A DNA stretch of 64,000 bases from JAJPKK01 sp963781195 (GTDB lineage Bacteria > Pseudomonadota > Alphaproteobacteria > Rhizobiales > Xanthobacteraceae): NCBI GenBank assembly GCA_963781195.1, contig CAWAEZ010000008.1:124001-188000 (forward strand). The letters are read 5' to 3'. The translations under genes were made by a program, and so were the position numbers. Under the pieces are notes generated by a model. That model did not search any database, was not told where the DNA came from, and saw only the letters and a program-made list of their open reading frames with translations. Each line of letters starts with the position of its first letter. The first letter of the stretch is position 1. This document shows, in pieces, positions 33,334 through 42,997 of the stretch.

Positions 33334-35721
33334 TCACTCGGCCGGGCCGGGCGCGGTCGGGCGCCGGCTCATCCGCGCGGCGATGTCGCGCAGGAATACG
33401 ATGGTCGGCCGCAGGATCAGGAGATCGGCGACCAGCGCCGCGACGATGGCGAGGGCGCTGACCCAGCCGAACAGGCGCAGCGACGGCAGGTTGGACAGCA
33501 CCGTCACCGCGAGGCCGCAGGCGAGCACTGCCGACGTGAGGATCAAGGCCGGCCCGACCAGAACGGTGGCGCGTTCGACTCCGATGGCGGGATCTTCCCC
33601 CGGTTTCTCCTCGAGCCGCATGCGGTTGAGGAAGTGAATCGTCGCGCTGAGCCCCAGCCCGAACGACACCGTCAGCGCCACGACGCTTGCGAACTGGAGG
33701 CCGTTTCCGAGCGCCCACAGGACGTTGCCGGACACCAGGACGGGAAAAATCCCGGGCAGGATCGCCGCCAGCATGACCACCACGGAGCGGAAGGCGAGCC
33801 CGATGAACGCCGAGACGAACACGATCTCCACGGTCAGTCCGCGGTTGAGCTTCTCGATCATGGTGGCGCTGTTGCGCGCGGCGATCACCGCGAGGCCGGT
33901 GACTGCGATCTCATAGCCCGGATGCTTGGCGCGCACGGCGTCGAGCGTCTTGTTCAAGCGGTTGACCACCGGGAGCAGGGCGCTCGCATCGACGTCGGGG
34001 ATGCGTCCCGACACCACCACGGCTTCCTGATCGGCGGAGATGAACCGCCGCACTAGGCGCACCGGCAGCAGGTTGACGTACTGCTTGAGGGTTTCGACGT
34101 CGGTGATATGCGCCTTCTCGGCGAGCCAGCGCCGCAGCGTCTCGATCGACCACACGTTGCCGACGCCGGCCTGACCCTCGACCGCGGCATGGACCTCGGC
34201 GATGGTCGCGAGCGTCTCGGGCGCGTAGAGCGACACCCCCTTGGGGAATTCGACCAACACGTCGATCGGGTTGGCGCCGGTGAGCTTGGTGTCGAGGCGA
34301 TGACTGGCCTCGACCGCATGTTCCTTGTCGGGCACCTGGTCGGCCAGCCGGTAGCGCGGCTGCAGGTTGAGATAGTTGAAGCCGAGCACGCCGACGACGA
34401 GCACGGCGATGAGGCTGTAGAGCCCCGAGCGCGTGACCATCTTTCGCGCGATCCAGGCGCAGAAGCGGCGCAGCGCAAGGACCGCCGCGTCGGCCTGCCG
34501 GACCTGGGCGGCGAACGCGGTTTCCCGCCGGATCAACAGCACGCCGAGCAGCGGCAGCATCGTCAGCACCGTGACGAGCGCGATCACCGTCGCGATGATG
34601 CCGGCCTCGGCGAAGCTGCGGATCAGTTCGGAATTGGACAACAGCAGGGCGACGAAGGAGAGGCCCGCCGTCGCATGGGTGAGCACGCAGGCCGGTCCGA
34701 CCACCAGGATCGCGTTGCGGAACGCGTCGCGCTTGCTCTCGCCGGCGATCAGCCGGTCGCGCGCCGCGAAGGTGAGCTGCATGCTGTCGGAAAAGCTGAT
34801 CACCATGATGAGTGGCGTCATCACGTTGAGAAACATGTTGAGGCGGAAATCGAGCCAGCCCAGCGTGCCGAGCGTCAGCACGATGGCGGTCAGCGGCGGC
34901 GCCGCCGCGACGATCATGAACGACACCCGGCGGAAGAACACGATCGCGATCAGGCAGCCCGCCAGAAAGCCGATCGTGTTGTAGACCAGCCGGTCGCGTT
35001 CCACGGCGTTGCGGATTTCGAGCTGCATGACCGGGACGCCCGACAGCTCGACGCTGAGGTCGGTGCCGGCCAGGTCCTCGTTCGCGGTCTTGCGGATTTC
35101 CCCGACGACTTTCGCGAGGCTGTTCCCCTCGGCGACCTCCGGGTCGAGCGCCAGCACGACCAGCGCGAGCTCGCCGTCGTTCGACAACAGCTTGCCCCGG
35201 ATGATCTCGTTCGACGTCACCTTGTTGATCAGTTCGTCATAGGCGGCGCCGGTCGGCAGCGGCTCCGGGAACAGCGCCTCCGGGATCTGGCCGTTTTCCG
35301 GCGGCTGGCGGGCCGAGAACAGCGAGATCAGGCCGCGAGTGCCGTCGATGAGCTGCAGGTCGGTGACCATGTCCCGCAGCTTGCCGAGCTCGTCGCGGTG
35401 AAGCAGGTTCTTGCCTTCGACCACGATGAGCACGTCGAACTCGGTCGATGGAAAGCGCGCGGTGACGTCCTCGTACTGCTTGAACTCCGGCGTATCGGAG
35501 CGGAACAGCTGGCTCAGCGAATCATCCACCTTGAGGCGATCGAGGCCGAACACCGCCCCGACCAGCAGCACAGCGAAGATGATCGCTCCGGCGATCGGCG
35601 CGCGCAGTGCAACGAGACCGATGCGCTCCAATCCGAACGCCAGCGGGTGCAGGCGGCGCGCGGGCGATCCGCCATGGGGGTCGAGCCCGTCGGCTTTCCC
35701 TTCGGGCACCAAATGATCCAA
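33334..35721 (-). CDS. RND/MMPL superfamily exporter
   Basis: This 795-residue membrane protein has two homologous halves, each with a periplasmic loop followed by a block of about five helices (LVYNTIGFLAGCLIAIVFF..., VEIVFVSAFIGLAFRSVVVML...). This is the pattern of COG1033-type predicted exporters related to MmpL and hopanoid transporters. The first loop starts LKVDDSLSQLFRSDTPEFKQYEDV. Its cargo is unknown; lipids are plausible for this group. TTG at 35721 is used as start because AGGAGG lies eight bases upstream and no ATG gives the first helix. It is apparently monocistronic. Confidence 0.9.
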   Translation of the reverse strand: MDHLVPEGKADGLDPHGGSPARRLHPLAFGLERIGLVALRAPIAGAIIFAVLLVGAVFGLDRLKVDDSLSQLFRSDTPEFKQYEDVTARFPSTEFDVLIVVEGKNLLHRDELGKLRDMVTDLQLIDGTRGLISLFSARQPPENGQIPEALFPEPLPTGAAYDELINKVTSNEIIRGKLLSNDGELALVVLALDPEVAEGNSLAKVVGEIRKTANEDLAGTDLSVELSGVPVMQLEIRNAVERDRLVYNTIGFLAGCLIAIVFFRRVSFMIVAAAPPLTAIVLTLGTLGWLDFRLNMFLNVMTPLIMVISFSDSMQLTFAARDRLIAGESKRDAFRNAILVVGPACVLTHATAGLSFVALLLSNSELIRSFAEAGIIATVIALVTVLTMLPLLGVLLIRRETAFAAQVRQADAAVLALRRFCAWIARKMVTRSGLYSLIAVLVVGVLGFNYLNLQPRYRLADQVPDKEHAVEASHRLDTKLTGANPIDVLVEFPKGVSLYAPETLATIAEVHAAVEGQAGVGNVWSIETLRRWLAEKAHITDVETLKQYVNLLPVRLVRRFISADQEAVVVSGRIPDVDASALLPVVNRLNKTLDAVRAKHPGYEIAVTGLAVIAARNSATMIEKLNRGLTVEIVFVSAFIGLAFRSVVVMLAAILPGIFPVLVSGNVLWALGNGLQFASVVALTVSFGLGLSATIHFLNRMRLEEKPGEDPAIGVERATVLVGPALILTSAVLACGLAVTVLSNLPSLRLFGWVSALAIVAALVADLLILRPTIVFLRDIAARMSRRPTAPGPAE

Positions 35722-36056
35722 GCTTCGGCCTCCTGGCTGCGCTGCGCGCCGAACACGGGCCGAACGTGCCCGGCGGCGGAGGGTTACTTAGCACATTTGT
35801 CCGGGGACGAAACGACCCGGAGACGTCGGAATGCCCGGATATTCCGCATGATTGTGGCCTCTCTCGGACATTCCCACGCGCCGGTCGCCGCCGGCGGCGC
35901 GAGCGACGTGCCAGCGCCTGTGCACCAGCTTGTGCCGCAGCTTGGGCAGCAGGACGTGGCGCATCATGCAAATCGGGCCCTGGGCCGGGCATGGAACCGG
36001 CATCCGGACGCGGCGTCGGCCCTGATGCAAACGGCGCACTCGAAAGTGGGGCGCGA
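35722..36056. other. intergenic region, nothing recognised
   Basis: About 335 bases between the exporter start and the end of the small secreted protein gene. It should contain the exporter promoter. No repeat or structure was noticed. Confidence 0.4.
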
Positions 36057-36359
36057 TCAGCGCTTGCACAGCCCGCTGCGAAGCTCCCAGCCGGATTCGG
36101 TCCGGCCGACGGCGACGACGTCGAAATAGAGCCGCTGATTCGGATCGTCGTTGGAAACGAACGAGACCTGGCAGAGGAATCGGCCGCTGGCGCCGTTGTC
36201 GCACTGCGCCTCGAGCACCCGCAGTCCGAGATCGTGGAGCTTGCTCCCGCTCGCGGATTCCCGGTCGTAGGCGGACTGGATGATCGCTGCGTTCGGCGTG
36301 CTTTCGCAGGCGAGGCCCGCCACCGAACAGGCCCAAAGGATGACACCAGCCGACAACAT
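36057..36359 (-). CDS. small exported protein, paralogue A, divergent from oxidase 1
   Basis: This 100-residue protein starts with a hydrophobic export signal (MLSAGVILWACSVAGLAC). It then contains STPNAAIIQSAYDRES, SKLHDLGLRVLEAQC, FLCQVSFVSNDDPNQRLYFD and GWELRSGLCKR. Its paralogue at 42455 shares the AIIQSAY, SKLHD-GL-VLEA-C, LCQV-F-S, DPNQRLYFDVVAV and SGLCKR segments. Both genes are transcribed away from a multicopper oxidase. I do not recognise the family. Conserved Cys residues suggest disulfides or metal binding, and the location suggests a periplasmic partner of the oxidase. GAGGGA precedes the chosen start. Confidence 0.75.
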   Translation of the reverse strand: MLSAGVILWACSVAGLACESTPNAAIIQSAYDRESASGSKLHDLGLRVLEAQCDNGASGRFLCQVSFVSNDDPNQRLYFDVVAVGRTESGWELRSGLCKR

Positions 36360-36551
36360 GCATGTCCCTCGATCGCGCTTCTGACGACGGTACCGGCTTT
36401 CGGGATGCCGCGATACCCGCCGACGGCGGTCTGTGGTGAATAACCAAGGATCCGGCGACGGAGGAGTCCCGCAAAAGCGGACAGGGGATGATTCTGCCTT
36501 CGACATGGCGGCATTACAATGTGCGGTTTACAATCCGGCTCGAGGAGGGGG

Positions 36552-38864
36552 ATGCAGTATCGAATCAGCGCGGGCGCCGTCATGTCTTTCCAAGTATTTC
36601 CCCGTCATCCATTTCTCCGTCATCCATTTCTCCGTCATCCATTTCTCCGCCTCCCATTTCTCGGTCATCCAGTTTTCGGTCATCCATGTTTGGGTCATCG
36701 GTTTCTCGGCCATCGCCTTCACCGTTGCTATGCTCACGTCGCCGCCATGCTCGCGATCGCGCTGTGGGGCGCGGGTGGGGCGCTTGCCGGTGCCTTCGTC
36801 GAGCCGCCGGTGTTTGCGAGTTCGCGTGGCGTGCTCGATCTGCTAATCGTGGTGATCGCGCAGCCGGTGCCGAGCCTCTCCTTCACCCCGGCGAGCGGGC
36901 CCGTCATCAATCCGGTCGGCTGGGTCTACCAGATCTGTCCGCGATCCTCCGCGACCGGCAACCAGTGCCCCGCAGGGGCGCCCACCACGTCCTCTTACGG
37001 CGGCATCCGGCTGGCGCTGCAGAAGGGTGACCACCTCAAGTTTCGCTTGGTGAACCAGCTTCCGAGCATCGATCCCGTGACGCTGGCGAACGCCACCGAT
37101 GGGTCCAACCTGCCGATGAATCCCACCAACATCCACACCCACGGACTGGTGGTCCAGGCGCGGGCCCCCACGGTGAGCAACCCGACCTTCGGCGACGACA
37201 TCTTCGTGGAGATCTACAACCCGGCCAACGGCTTTCCCAGCCCGCAGCTGCACTCGCACGGCGCCACGGTGATCGGGTATGCCGATTACGAGATCGACAT
37301 TCCCTTCAACCATCCCTCCGGGTTGTTCTGGTTTCACCCGCATGTGCACGGCATCGCGGTGAACCAGGTTTCCGGCGGCATGGCCGGTATCATCACCGTC
37401 GGCACAATCTCCGACTACATCTTCGGCGATATGGCCGGGAAGCCGTTCTCCGACGCCGATACGCGCTATCTCGTCCTCAAGGACATGCAGGTGCTCGCCG
37501 CCGGGACCTATATGTTCGCCAACGGCTCAGCCAGCGTTCCGAACGGAACGGTGCAGAATCAGGAAGACCCGACCTTCTGCAGCCAGTATCCCGCGACGAC
37601 GGCCGAGGCACGTCAGGGCTCGTGCCCGGGCGCCAACAACAGCGGCGAGGGCGGCAACGATTACACCGGGGGGACCTGGTTTCAGACCGTGAGCGGCCAG
37701 CAGTTTCCGACCATTTCCATCACCAAGCCCGATGGCGAGGTCTGGCGTATGACCAATGCGTCGGCCAACATCACCTACGACCTGCAACTCGTCAACGACG
37801 CCACCGGCAAGCCGATGATCACGCAGCTCTTGGCCGTCGACGGCGTCAGCATCGACGTGCCGCCGCCGACGACTCCGGGGACGATGGTCACGCTCGGCGG
37901 GGGCCGTTTCAAGGTCGTCGCCTGTCCGGGTCCCGCGCCGAGCGGCATCACCTCGGTGCCCGTCTGCATCACCGAATTCGTCATGATGCCGAGCTCGCGG
38001 GTCGAGCTTTGGGTGACGTATCGTGACGCCGGCGGATACGTCGTCACGCCGCCCACCGGCTCCACCGGCACCTTCAAGACGATCGGCATCACCACCGGGC
38101 CCGTCGGCGACCCGTGGCCGGCGGTCGATCTCGCCAGGGTGAACTTCAACCAGAGCGGCCCGCGCGGGCTCGCCGCCTTCGTCCTCGGCCTGCGTGGCGA
38201 CGCGCTGCTCTCCAATCTGCCGACGGGAATCTTTTTTGCCCGGGTGCCGTATGCGACGGCGGCGCCGCTTCCACCGAATTGCCAGGCGCTCGCGGCCGGC
38301 CATCGTCGGCGAATCTTCTTCGGTCTCGTCAATCCCGCCAATCCCGACAGCGCCCTCGGGCTCGGCTACGAGGAGGTCGATCAATATGGCGGCGTGGTGC
38401 CCGGCACGCGGGTCGACGTCACGTCGTTCGATCCGTCGGTCACCCGGGTCTGCCTGCCGCTCGGCTTCGGCCAGGTGCCGGTGCACGAAGTTTGGGAACT
38501 GGTCAATCTCGCGACCGAGAACCACAACTTTCACATCCACCAGACCAAGTTCCGCTTCGTCCAGCCGGGGGCGGCGGGCGGGTCGCTGATCTCGACTCTG
38601 CTCAACCAGCGGCTCGGAGCCGGCATCATGGAAGACAACGTGCCGTTGCCGGTCGCGATGCCGGTCAATCCGAACTACATCGCGCAGGTTCAGAACGGCT
38701 ACTGCACCATCGACCAGTGGCACGGCGGACAATGTCCAATGACGCCGCTGGTGGTGGACATCCCGTTTTCCCAGCTCGGCTCGTTCGTGTTTCACTGCCA
38801 CATCCTCGACCATGAGGACGGAGGCATGATGGCGAAGATCGAGGTGGTGGCTTCGCCGCGGTAG
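36552..38864 (+). CDS. multicopper oxidase 1 (without propeller)
   Basis: This roughly 770-residue exported laccase-like oxidase couples one-electron oxidations to reduction of O2 to water. All four copper motifs are present: HTHG, WFHPHVHG, HNFHIH and HCHILDHEDGGMM, where the Met after the last His is the axial type 1 ligand. It matches oxidases 2 and 3 along the core but ends right after the copper domain. The N-terminus is odd: eight 15-base units encode RHPFL-like pentapeptides before a signal-type helix (MLAIALWGAGGALAGA). ATG at 36552 follows GAGGAGGGGG. An ATG at 36747 would skip the repeat but has no ribosome-binding site. The substrate is unknown; metal or phenol oxidation is possible. 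Confidence 0.92.
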   Translation: MQYRISAGAVMSFQVFPRHPFLRHPFLRHPFLRLPFLGHPVFGHPCLGHRFLGHRLHRCYAHVAAMLAIALWGAGGALAGAFVEPPVFASSRGVLDLLIVVIAQPVPSLSFTPASGPVINPVGWVYQICPRSSATGNQCPAGAPTTSSYGGIRLALQKGDHLKFRLVNQLPSIDPVTLANATDGSNLPMNPTNIHTHGLVVQARAPTVSNPTFGDDIFVEIYNPANGFPSPQLHSHGATVIGYADYEIDIPFNHPSGLFWFHPHVHGIAVNQVSGGMAGIITVGTISDYIFGDMAGKPFSDADTRYLVLKDMQVLAAGTYMFANGSASVPNGTVQNQEDPTFCSQYPATTAEARQGSCPGANNSGEGGNDYTGGTWFQTVSGQQFPTISITKPDGEVWRMTNASANITYDLQLVNDATGKPMITQLLAVDGVSIDVPPPTTPGTMVTLGGGRFKVVACPGPAPSGITSVPVCITEFVMMPSSRVELWVTYRDAGGYVVTPPTGSTGTFKTIGITTGPVGDPWPAVDLARVNFNQSGPRGLAAFVLGLRGDALLSNLPTGIFFARVPYATAAPLPPNCQALAAGHRRRIFFGLVNPANPDSALGLGYEEVDQYGGVVPGTRVDVTSFDPSVTRVCLPLGFGQVPVHEVWELVNLATENHNFHIHQTKFRFVQPGAAGGSLISTLLNQRLGAGIMEDNVPLPVAMPVNPNYIAQVQNGYCTIDQWHGGQCPMTPLVVDIPFSQLGSFVFHCHILDHEDGGMMAKIEVVASPR
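36603..36722 (+). repeat. 15-bp tandem repeat (8 units) at the 5' end of multicopper oxidase 1
   Basis: Eight units follow CGTCATCCATTTCTC; the first three are identical and later ones diverge. In the oxidase frame they encode RHPFL, RHPFL, RHPFL, RLPFL, GHPVF, GHPCL, GHRFL, GHRLH (registers approximate). The repeat is open in several frames on both strands. Confidence 0.92.
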
Positions 38865-39165
38865 TGCACAGGCGGTCAAGCCGACGGTTTCGAACTCCGG
38901 CGACGCTGATTTCAAACGGGGTAAGGCTGAGCCTCGGCCGCGCTCATCGTGGCGCCTGCGAATGAGCCTCAAAGATCCGCAAATCGGCTCGCCGCTTGTC
39001 GGATTTCCGACAGCGCTGGGGTCCGCGCTTGTTGTGGAAAAAAATCTGGCCCGCTCCGCAGATTGCCGAAATTCGCCGCCGGCCACCTGCTATCGTCATG
39101 ATGACGTCACTGACGCGCATCCACGCTTTGCGCGTCCCAGTGGCTAAAGACGTGATGCAGCAAAT
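38865..39165. other. spacer between multicopper oxidases 1 and 2
   Basis: A 301-base gap on the same strand. The palindrome TGACGTCA at 39102-39109 is the only notable motif and may be chance. No terminator is evident, so read-through from oxidase 1 is possible. Confidence 0.4.
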
Positions 39166-42100
39166 ATGACATTGGTATTCCGGCTCCTCCGATTAGTTCG
39201 CCCTCGGCCTGCTCGCCTCGCCGCCCTTTTCGCCATCGCTCTGTGCGGGTCGAACCCGACGTTCGCCGCGCCTTTCGTCGAGCCGCCTGTGTTCGCGAGT
39301 TCGCATGGCGTACTCGACCTTTTGATCGTGGTGATGGCGCAGCCGGTGCCCAGTATCTCCTATGTGGCGCCGGGTGGCTCCGTCATCAATCCGACCGGTT
39401 GGGTCTATCAGATCTGTCCGCGAGCGTCGGCGGCAGGCAATCAGTGTCCGGCGGGATCGTCGATCACTTCTTCTTATTACGGCGGCATCCGGCTGGCATT
39501 GCAGCCTGGCGATCAACTGAAGTTTCGGCTGGTGAACCAGCTTCCCACTGTCGATTCAGCGCTGTTGTTGCACTCGGTTGAGGATTCCAATCTGACGTTG
39601 AACCCCACCAACATTCACACCCATGGCCTGATCGTTGAGGCGCGGGCGCCGACGTTGAGCGATCCGACCTTCGGGGATTACATCTTTCTTAGTATCTATA
39701 ACACCGCCAATGGCATGCCGGTGCCGCAAGCAACCCATCAGCACGGCTCGGTCGTAATGAGCTATGCCGACTACCGCATCGATATTCCGTCCAATCATCC
39801 CTCCGGCGCGTTCTTTTTTCATCCGCATCTGCACGGGATCGCGGTGAACCAGTTGTCGGGCGGGCTGTCGGGCCTCATTTCCATCGGCGAGGTCGGCAAT
39901 TACGCGTTTGGCGACATTCTCGGCCTGCCATTCCCGGAAAGCAGCGTGCGCCACCTCGTCCTCAAGGACATGCAGGTGGCCGCTGCCGGCACCTACGTGT
40001 TTCCGAGCGGCACCACGACGATCCCAGATGGAACGGTGCTGACTCAGGAAGTCCAACCCATGTGCACGCAGTTGCCGGCGACTTCCGACGAGGTCCGCCA
40101 GGGATCCTGTCCCGGCGCCAAAATCAGCGACAACGGCAGCAATGATTACACCGGAAGTACCTGGTTTTTCACCGTCAGCGGCCAACAATATCCCACCATC
40201 CCGATCACCGAGCCGAATGGCGAAATCTGGCGGCTCACCAATGCGTCGGCGAACCTCACCTACGATCTGCAACTGATCAATGATGCCACCGGCGAGCCGA
40301 TGATCACGCAACTCGTCTCGGTCGACGGCGTCAGCATCAATGTGCCGCCCTCGACGGCGCCCGGGACGGTGGTGCAACTCGCTGGGGGGCGCTTCAAGGT
40401 CGTCACCTGTCCGCAGTCTCCGCCCAGCGGGATTACGTCGGTGCCGGTTTGCGTCACCGAATTCACGATGATGCCGAGTTCGCGCGCCGAGCTGTGGGTG
40501 ACTTATCGCGACGCCAGCGGCCATGTCGTCACCCCGCCGAAGGGCGCCACCGGCACCTTCAAGACAGTTGGCATCACCACCGGCATCAAGTTTCAACAGT
40601 GGCCTGCTGTCGACCTTGCCAAGGTCGCGTTCAACCAGACCGGTCCGCGCTCGCTCGTGGCCGCCGCCCTTGCCGTTCGTGGCGATGCGCTGCTGTCAAA
40701 CCTGCCGACCGGCGTCTTCTTCGCACGGGTCCCCTATGCCAAGGCCGCTGCGCTGCCGGCCGACTGCAAACCCCTCGCCCCGGGCCACCGCAGGCGAATC
40801 TTTTTCGGACAGGTCGATGTCACGGGCGCCACGAGTACCGACTCTGGCCTCGGTTACGAGGAGATCGATCAGAACGGCGTGGTCGTCCCCGGCACGCAGG
40901 TCCCCGTCACCGCCTTCGATTCGGCGGTCACGAGGGTCTGCCTGCCGCTTGCGGCCGGGCAGATGCCGGTGCACGAGACTTGGGAAATCGTCAATCTGTC
41001 CGTTGAGTATCACAATTTCCATATTCACCAGTCCAAGTTCAGTTTCATCCAGCCCGGGGCCCCGCGGGGCGGGCTGCTATCCGACATCCTCAATCCGGAA
41101 CTCGGCGCCGGCATCATGGAAGACAATGTGCCGTTGCCGGTCGCGACGCCCACCGATCCGACAAACATCGTCGACAATCAGGGCGGCTACTGCACCATCG
41201 ACCAGTGGCGCAATGGGCAGTGCCCGATGACTCCCATCGTGCTGGACATCCCGTTCGCCGAGCTGGGCGCCTTCGTCTTCCACTGTCACGTCCTCGGTCA
41301 CGAGGATTCCGGCATGATGGCGAAGATCGTGGTGGCGCCGGCGCCGCCCGCGCCCAATACCCATGACTATAACGGCGACGGCAAAAGCGACATCGCGTGG
41401 CGCAACACGATCGGCAACACGGCGCTATGGCTGATGAATGGTGCGACCACGGTATCGGCACGCGGGTTCGGCAACACGCCGGCGCACTGGGCCGTCGTCG
41501 GCCAGCGCGACTTCAACGGCGACGGCAACTACGATTTGCTGTGGCGCGACGGCAGCGGCAACACGGCAATCTGGTTCCTGAATGGCACCCAGATCGTGTC
41601 GACGGCGGGAATCGGTCAGGTTCCCCAGAGCTGGGCGGTCGTGGCGACGGGCGATTTCAACGGCGACGGCAAAGGGGACATCCTCTGGCAAGATGCCAGC
41701 GGAAATCTCGCGATGTGGCTGATGGATGGCGCGTCCGTCCTATCGTCCGGCGGCCTGGGCAACGTGTCCGCGAACTGGTCGCTGGTCGGCACCGGCGACT
41801 TCGACGGCGACGGCAGGAGCGACCTGTTGTGGCGCGATTCCAGCGGCAATACCGCGATCTGGTTCCTGAATGGAGTTCGGGTCCTGTCCTCCGCAAGCAT
41901 CGGAAACGTTTCAACCGTCTGGACGGTGGTCGGGACCGGCGATTTCGACGGTGACGGCAGGAGCGACATCGTCTGGCGAGACAGTGTCGGCAACACGTCG
42001 ATCTGGCTGATGAACGGCGCCACGGTGGCATCGTCAGGGGGACTCGGCGTGACCCCGACGTCGTGGTCGATCGTCCAGACCGGCGACTACAATGCCGACG

Positions 42101-42237
42101 GCAAGAGTGATCTGCTGTGGCGCGACGGCAGTGGTAACAACTCCATGTGGTTCATGAACGGAACACAAGTCTTGTCGAACGCCGGCGTAGCCGCCGTTTC
42201 CACCAACTGGTCGGTTCAAAGCGTCAACGCGGAATAG
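39166..42237 (+). CDS. multicopper oxidase 2 fused to a six-repeat FG-GAP/VCBS propeller
   Basis: This 1023-residue exported protein has a signal peptide (to NPTFAA) and a three-domain multicopper oxidase with HTHG, FFHPHLHG, HNFHIH and HCHVLGHEDSGMM. From base 41362 it carries six tandem 48-residue FG-GAP/VCBS units (HDYNGDGKSDIAWRN..., GDFNGDGKGDILWQDASG..., each with D-x-D/N-x-D-G-x-x-D calcium loops and alternating WLMNG/WFLNG). Such repeats fold as a beta-propeller and usually mediate extracellular binding or adhesion, so the enzyme may be tethered to a surface, matrix or particle. The ribosome-binding site is weak. Codon use is a little less GC-rich than in oxidase 1. Confidence 0.94.
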   Translation: MTLVFRLLRLVRPRPARLAALFAIALCGSNPTFAAPFVEPPVFASSHGVLDLLIVVMAQPVPSISYVAPGGSVINPTGWVYQICPRASAAGNQCPAGSSITSSYYGGIRLALQPGDQLKFRLVNQLPTVDSALLLHSVEDSNLTLNPTNIHTHGLIVEARAPTLSDPTFGDYIFLSIYNTANGMPVPQATHQHGSVVMSYADYRIDIPSNHPSGAFFFHPHLHGIAVNQLSGGLSGLISIGEVGNYAFGDILGLPFPESSVRHLVLKDMQVAAAGTYVFPSGTTTIPDGTVLTQEVQPMCTQLPATSDEVRQGSCPGAKISDNGSNDYTGSTWFFTVSGQQYPTIPITEPNGEIWRLTNASANLTYDLQLINDATGEPMITQLVSVDGVSINVPPSTAPGTVVQLAGGRFKVVTCPQSPPSGITSVPVCVTEFTMMPSSRAELWVTYRDASGHVVTPPKGATGTFKTVGITTGIKFQQWPAVDLAKVAFNQTGPRSLVAAALAVRGDALLSNLPTGVFFARVPYAKAAALPADCKPLAPGHRRRIFFGQVDVTGATSTDSGLGYEEIDQNGVVVPGTQVPVTAFDSAVTRVCLPLAAGQMPVHETWEIVNLSVEYHNFHIHQSKFSFIQPGAPRGGLLSDILNPELGAGIMEDNVPLPVATPTDPTNIVDNQGGYCTIDQWRNGQCPMTPIVLDIPFAELGAFVFHCHVLGHEDSGMMAKIVVAPAPPAPNTHDYNGDGKSDIAWRNTIGNTALWLMNGATTVSARGFGNTPAHWAVVGQRDFNGDGNYDLLWRDGSGNTAIWFLNGTQIVSTAGIGQVPQSWAVVATGDFNGDGKGDILWQDASGNLAMWLMDGASVLSSGGLGNVSANWSLVGTGDFDGDGRSDLLWRDSSGNTAIWFLNGVRVLSSASIGNVSTVWTVVGTGDFDGDGRSDIVWRDSVGNTSIWLMNGATVASSGGLGVTPTSWSIVQTGDYNADGKSDLLWRDGSGNNSMWFMNGTQVLSNAGVAAVSTNWSVQSVNAE
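41362..42225 (+). repeat. six 144-bp repeats coding the propeller of multicopper oxidase 2
   Basis: Six units of 48 codons begin HDYNGDG, RDFNGDG, GDFNGDG, GDFDGDG, GDFDGDG, GDYNADG. Odd units read WLMNG or WLMDG and even ones WFLNG or WFMNG, suggesting an ancestral two-unit block. Confidence 0.9.
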
Positions 42238-42454
42238 TCGAACCGGCCCGGTCAAGATCATCGGCCTCTGCGGCGGGGTTTTTCGGTCTTGACGGGCTCT
42301 CGGTCGATCTCTCCGAGAGCCGGGGCGCTGCCGACCAAAAAGCGCCGCGGCGCCTCAGACCAATGGGTATTCGATCGGACCGCCCACAGGGCTTGGCGAT
42401 GGCGCTCGCCCTCGGCGTCGTCTGCCCGAGCAGGCCAGGTGTTCGGAACCGATC

Positions 42455-42763
42455 CTAGCGCTTGCAGAGCCCGCTCTTGAGCTGCCATCCCTGCGCCGTG
42501 TGGGCGACGGCGACGACATCGAAATAGAGCCGCTGGTTCGGATCGGCCTTCGACAGGAAGGTCACCTGGCACAGGAAATTGTCCGGGGCGGCGGCGGTTT
42601 GGCAACTGGCTTCCAGCACCTTGAGGCCGCTGTCGTGAAGCTTGCTCCCGCCGGTCGCCTCCTGCTCGTAGGCCGATTGGATGACGTCGACGTTGGGGGT
42701 CGGCGCATCGCAGGACATGCCGATCAGCGTGCATGCCCAAACCATCATATTGACCATCGCCAT
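42455..42763 (-). CDS. small exported protein, paralogue B, divergent from oxidase 3
   Basis: This 102-residue paralogue of the protein at 36057 has a signal (MAMVNMMVWACTLIGMSC), then NVDVIQSAYEQEATGGSKLHDSGLKVLEASC, FLCQVTFLSKADPNQRLYFDVVAV and GWQLKSGLCKR. About half of the residues are identical to paralogue A by eye. It lies between oxidases 2 and 3 and is divergent from oxidase 3, with a 234-base shared upstream region. The start could also be the second or third Met. Function is unknown; a role beside the oxidases is inferred from the repeated pairing. Confidence 0.78.
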   Translation of the reverse strand: MAMVNMMVWACTLIGMSCDAPTPNVDVIQSAYEQEATGGSKLHDSGLKVLEASCQTAAAPDNFLCQVTFLSKADPNQRLYFDVVAVAHTAQGWQLKSGLCKR

Positions 42764-42997
42764 CCGTGCGCGCTGCTCTTTCCACCGTTCGCTGCCGCGG
42801 GAAATACACCAAGCGCAGGCGCCCGCTTTTGGAACACTTCCAATCGGGCGGCGCGTTTAGAGCGATTCAAGCGGCCGGAGCTTTTCATGTGCGGTCCGCC
42901 TTTCTAAGCATGGTCGCTCAATGCAGCCTCGCGGCTTGCGCGGGCAGTCGTCGGCGTGTCGCGGCGGCCGAGCGCATGGCCGCAACTGAGTGACCTC

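Noticed and set aside
39102..39109. TGACGTCA palindrome upstream of multicopper oxidase 2
   Set aside because: A single eight-base match in GC-rich DNA is expected by chance. No second copy or spacing supports a regulator site.
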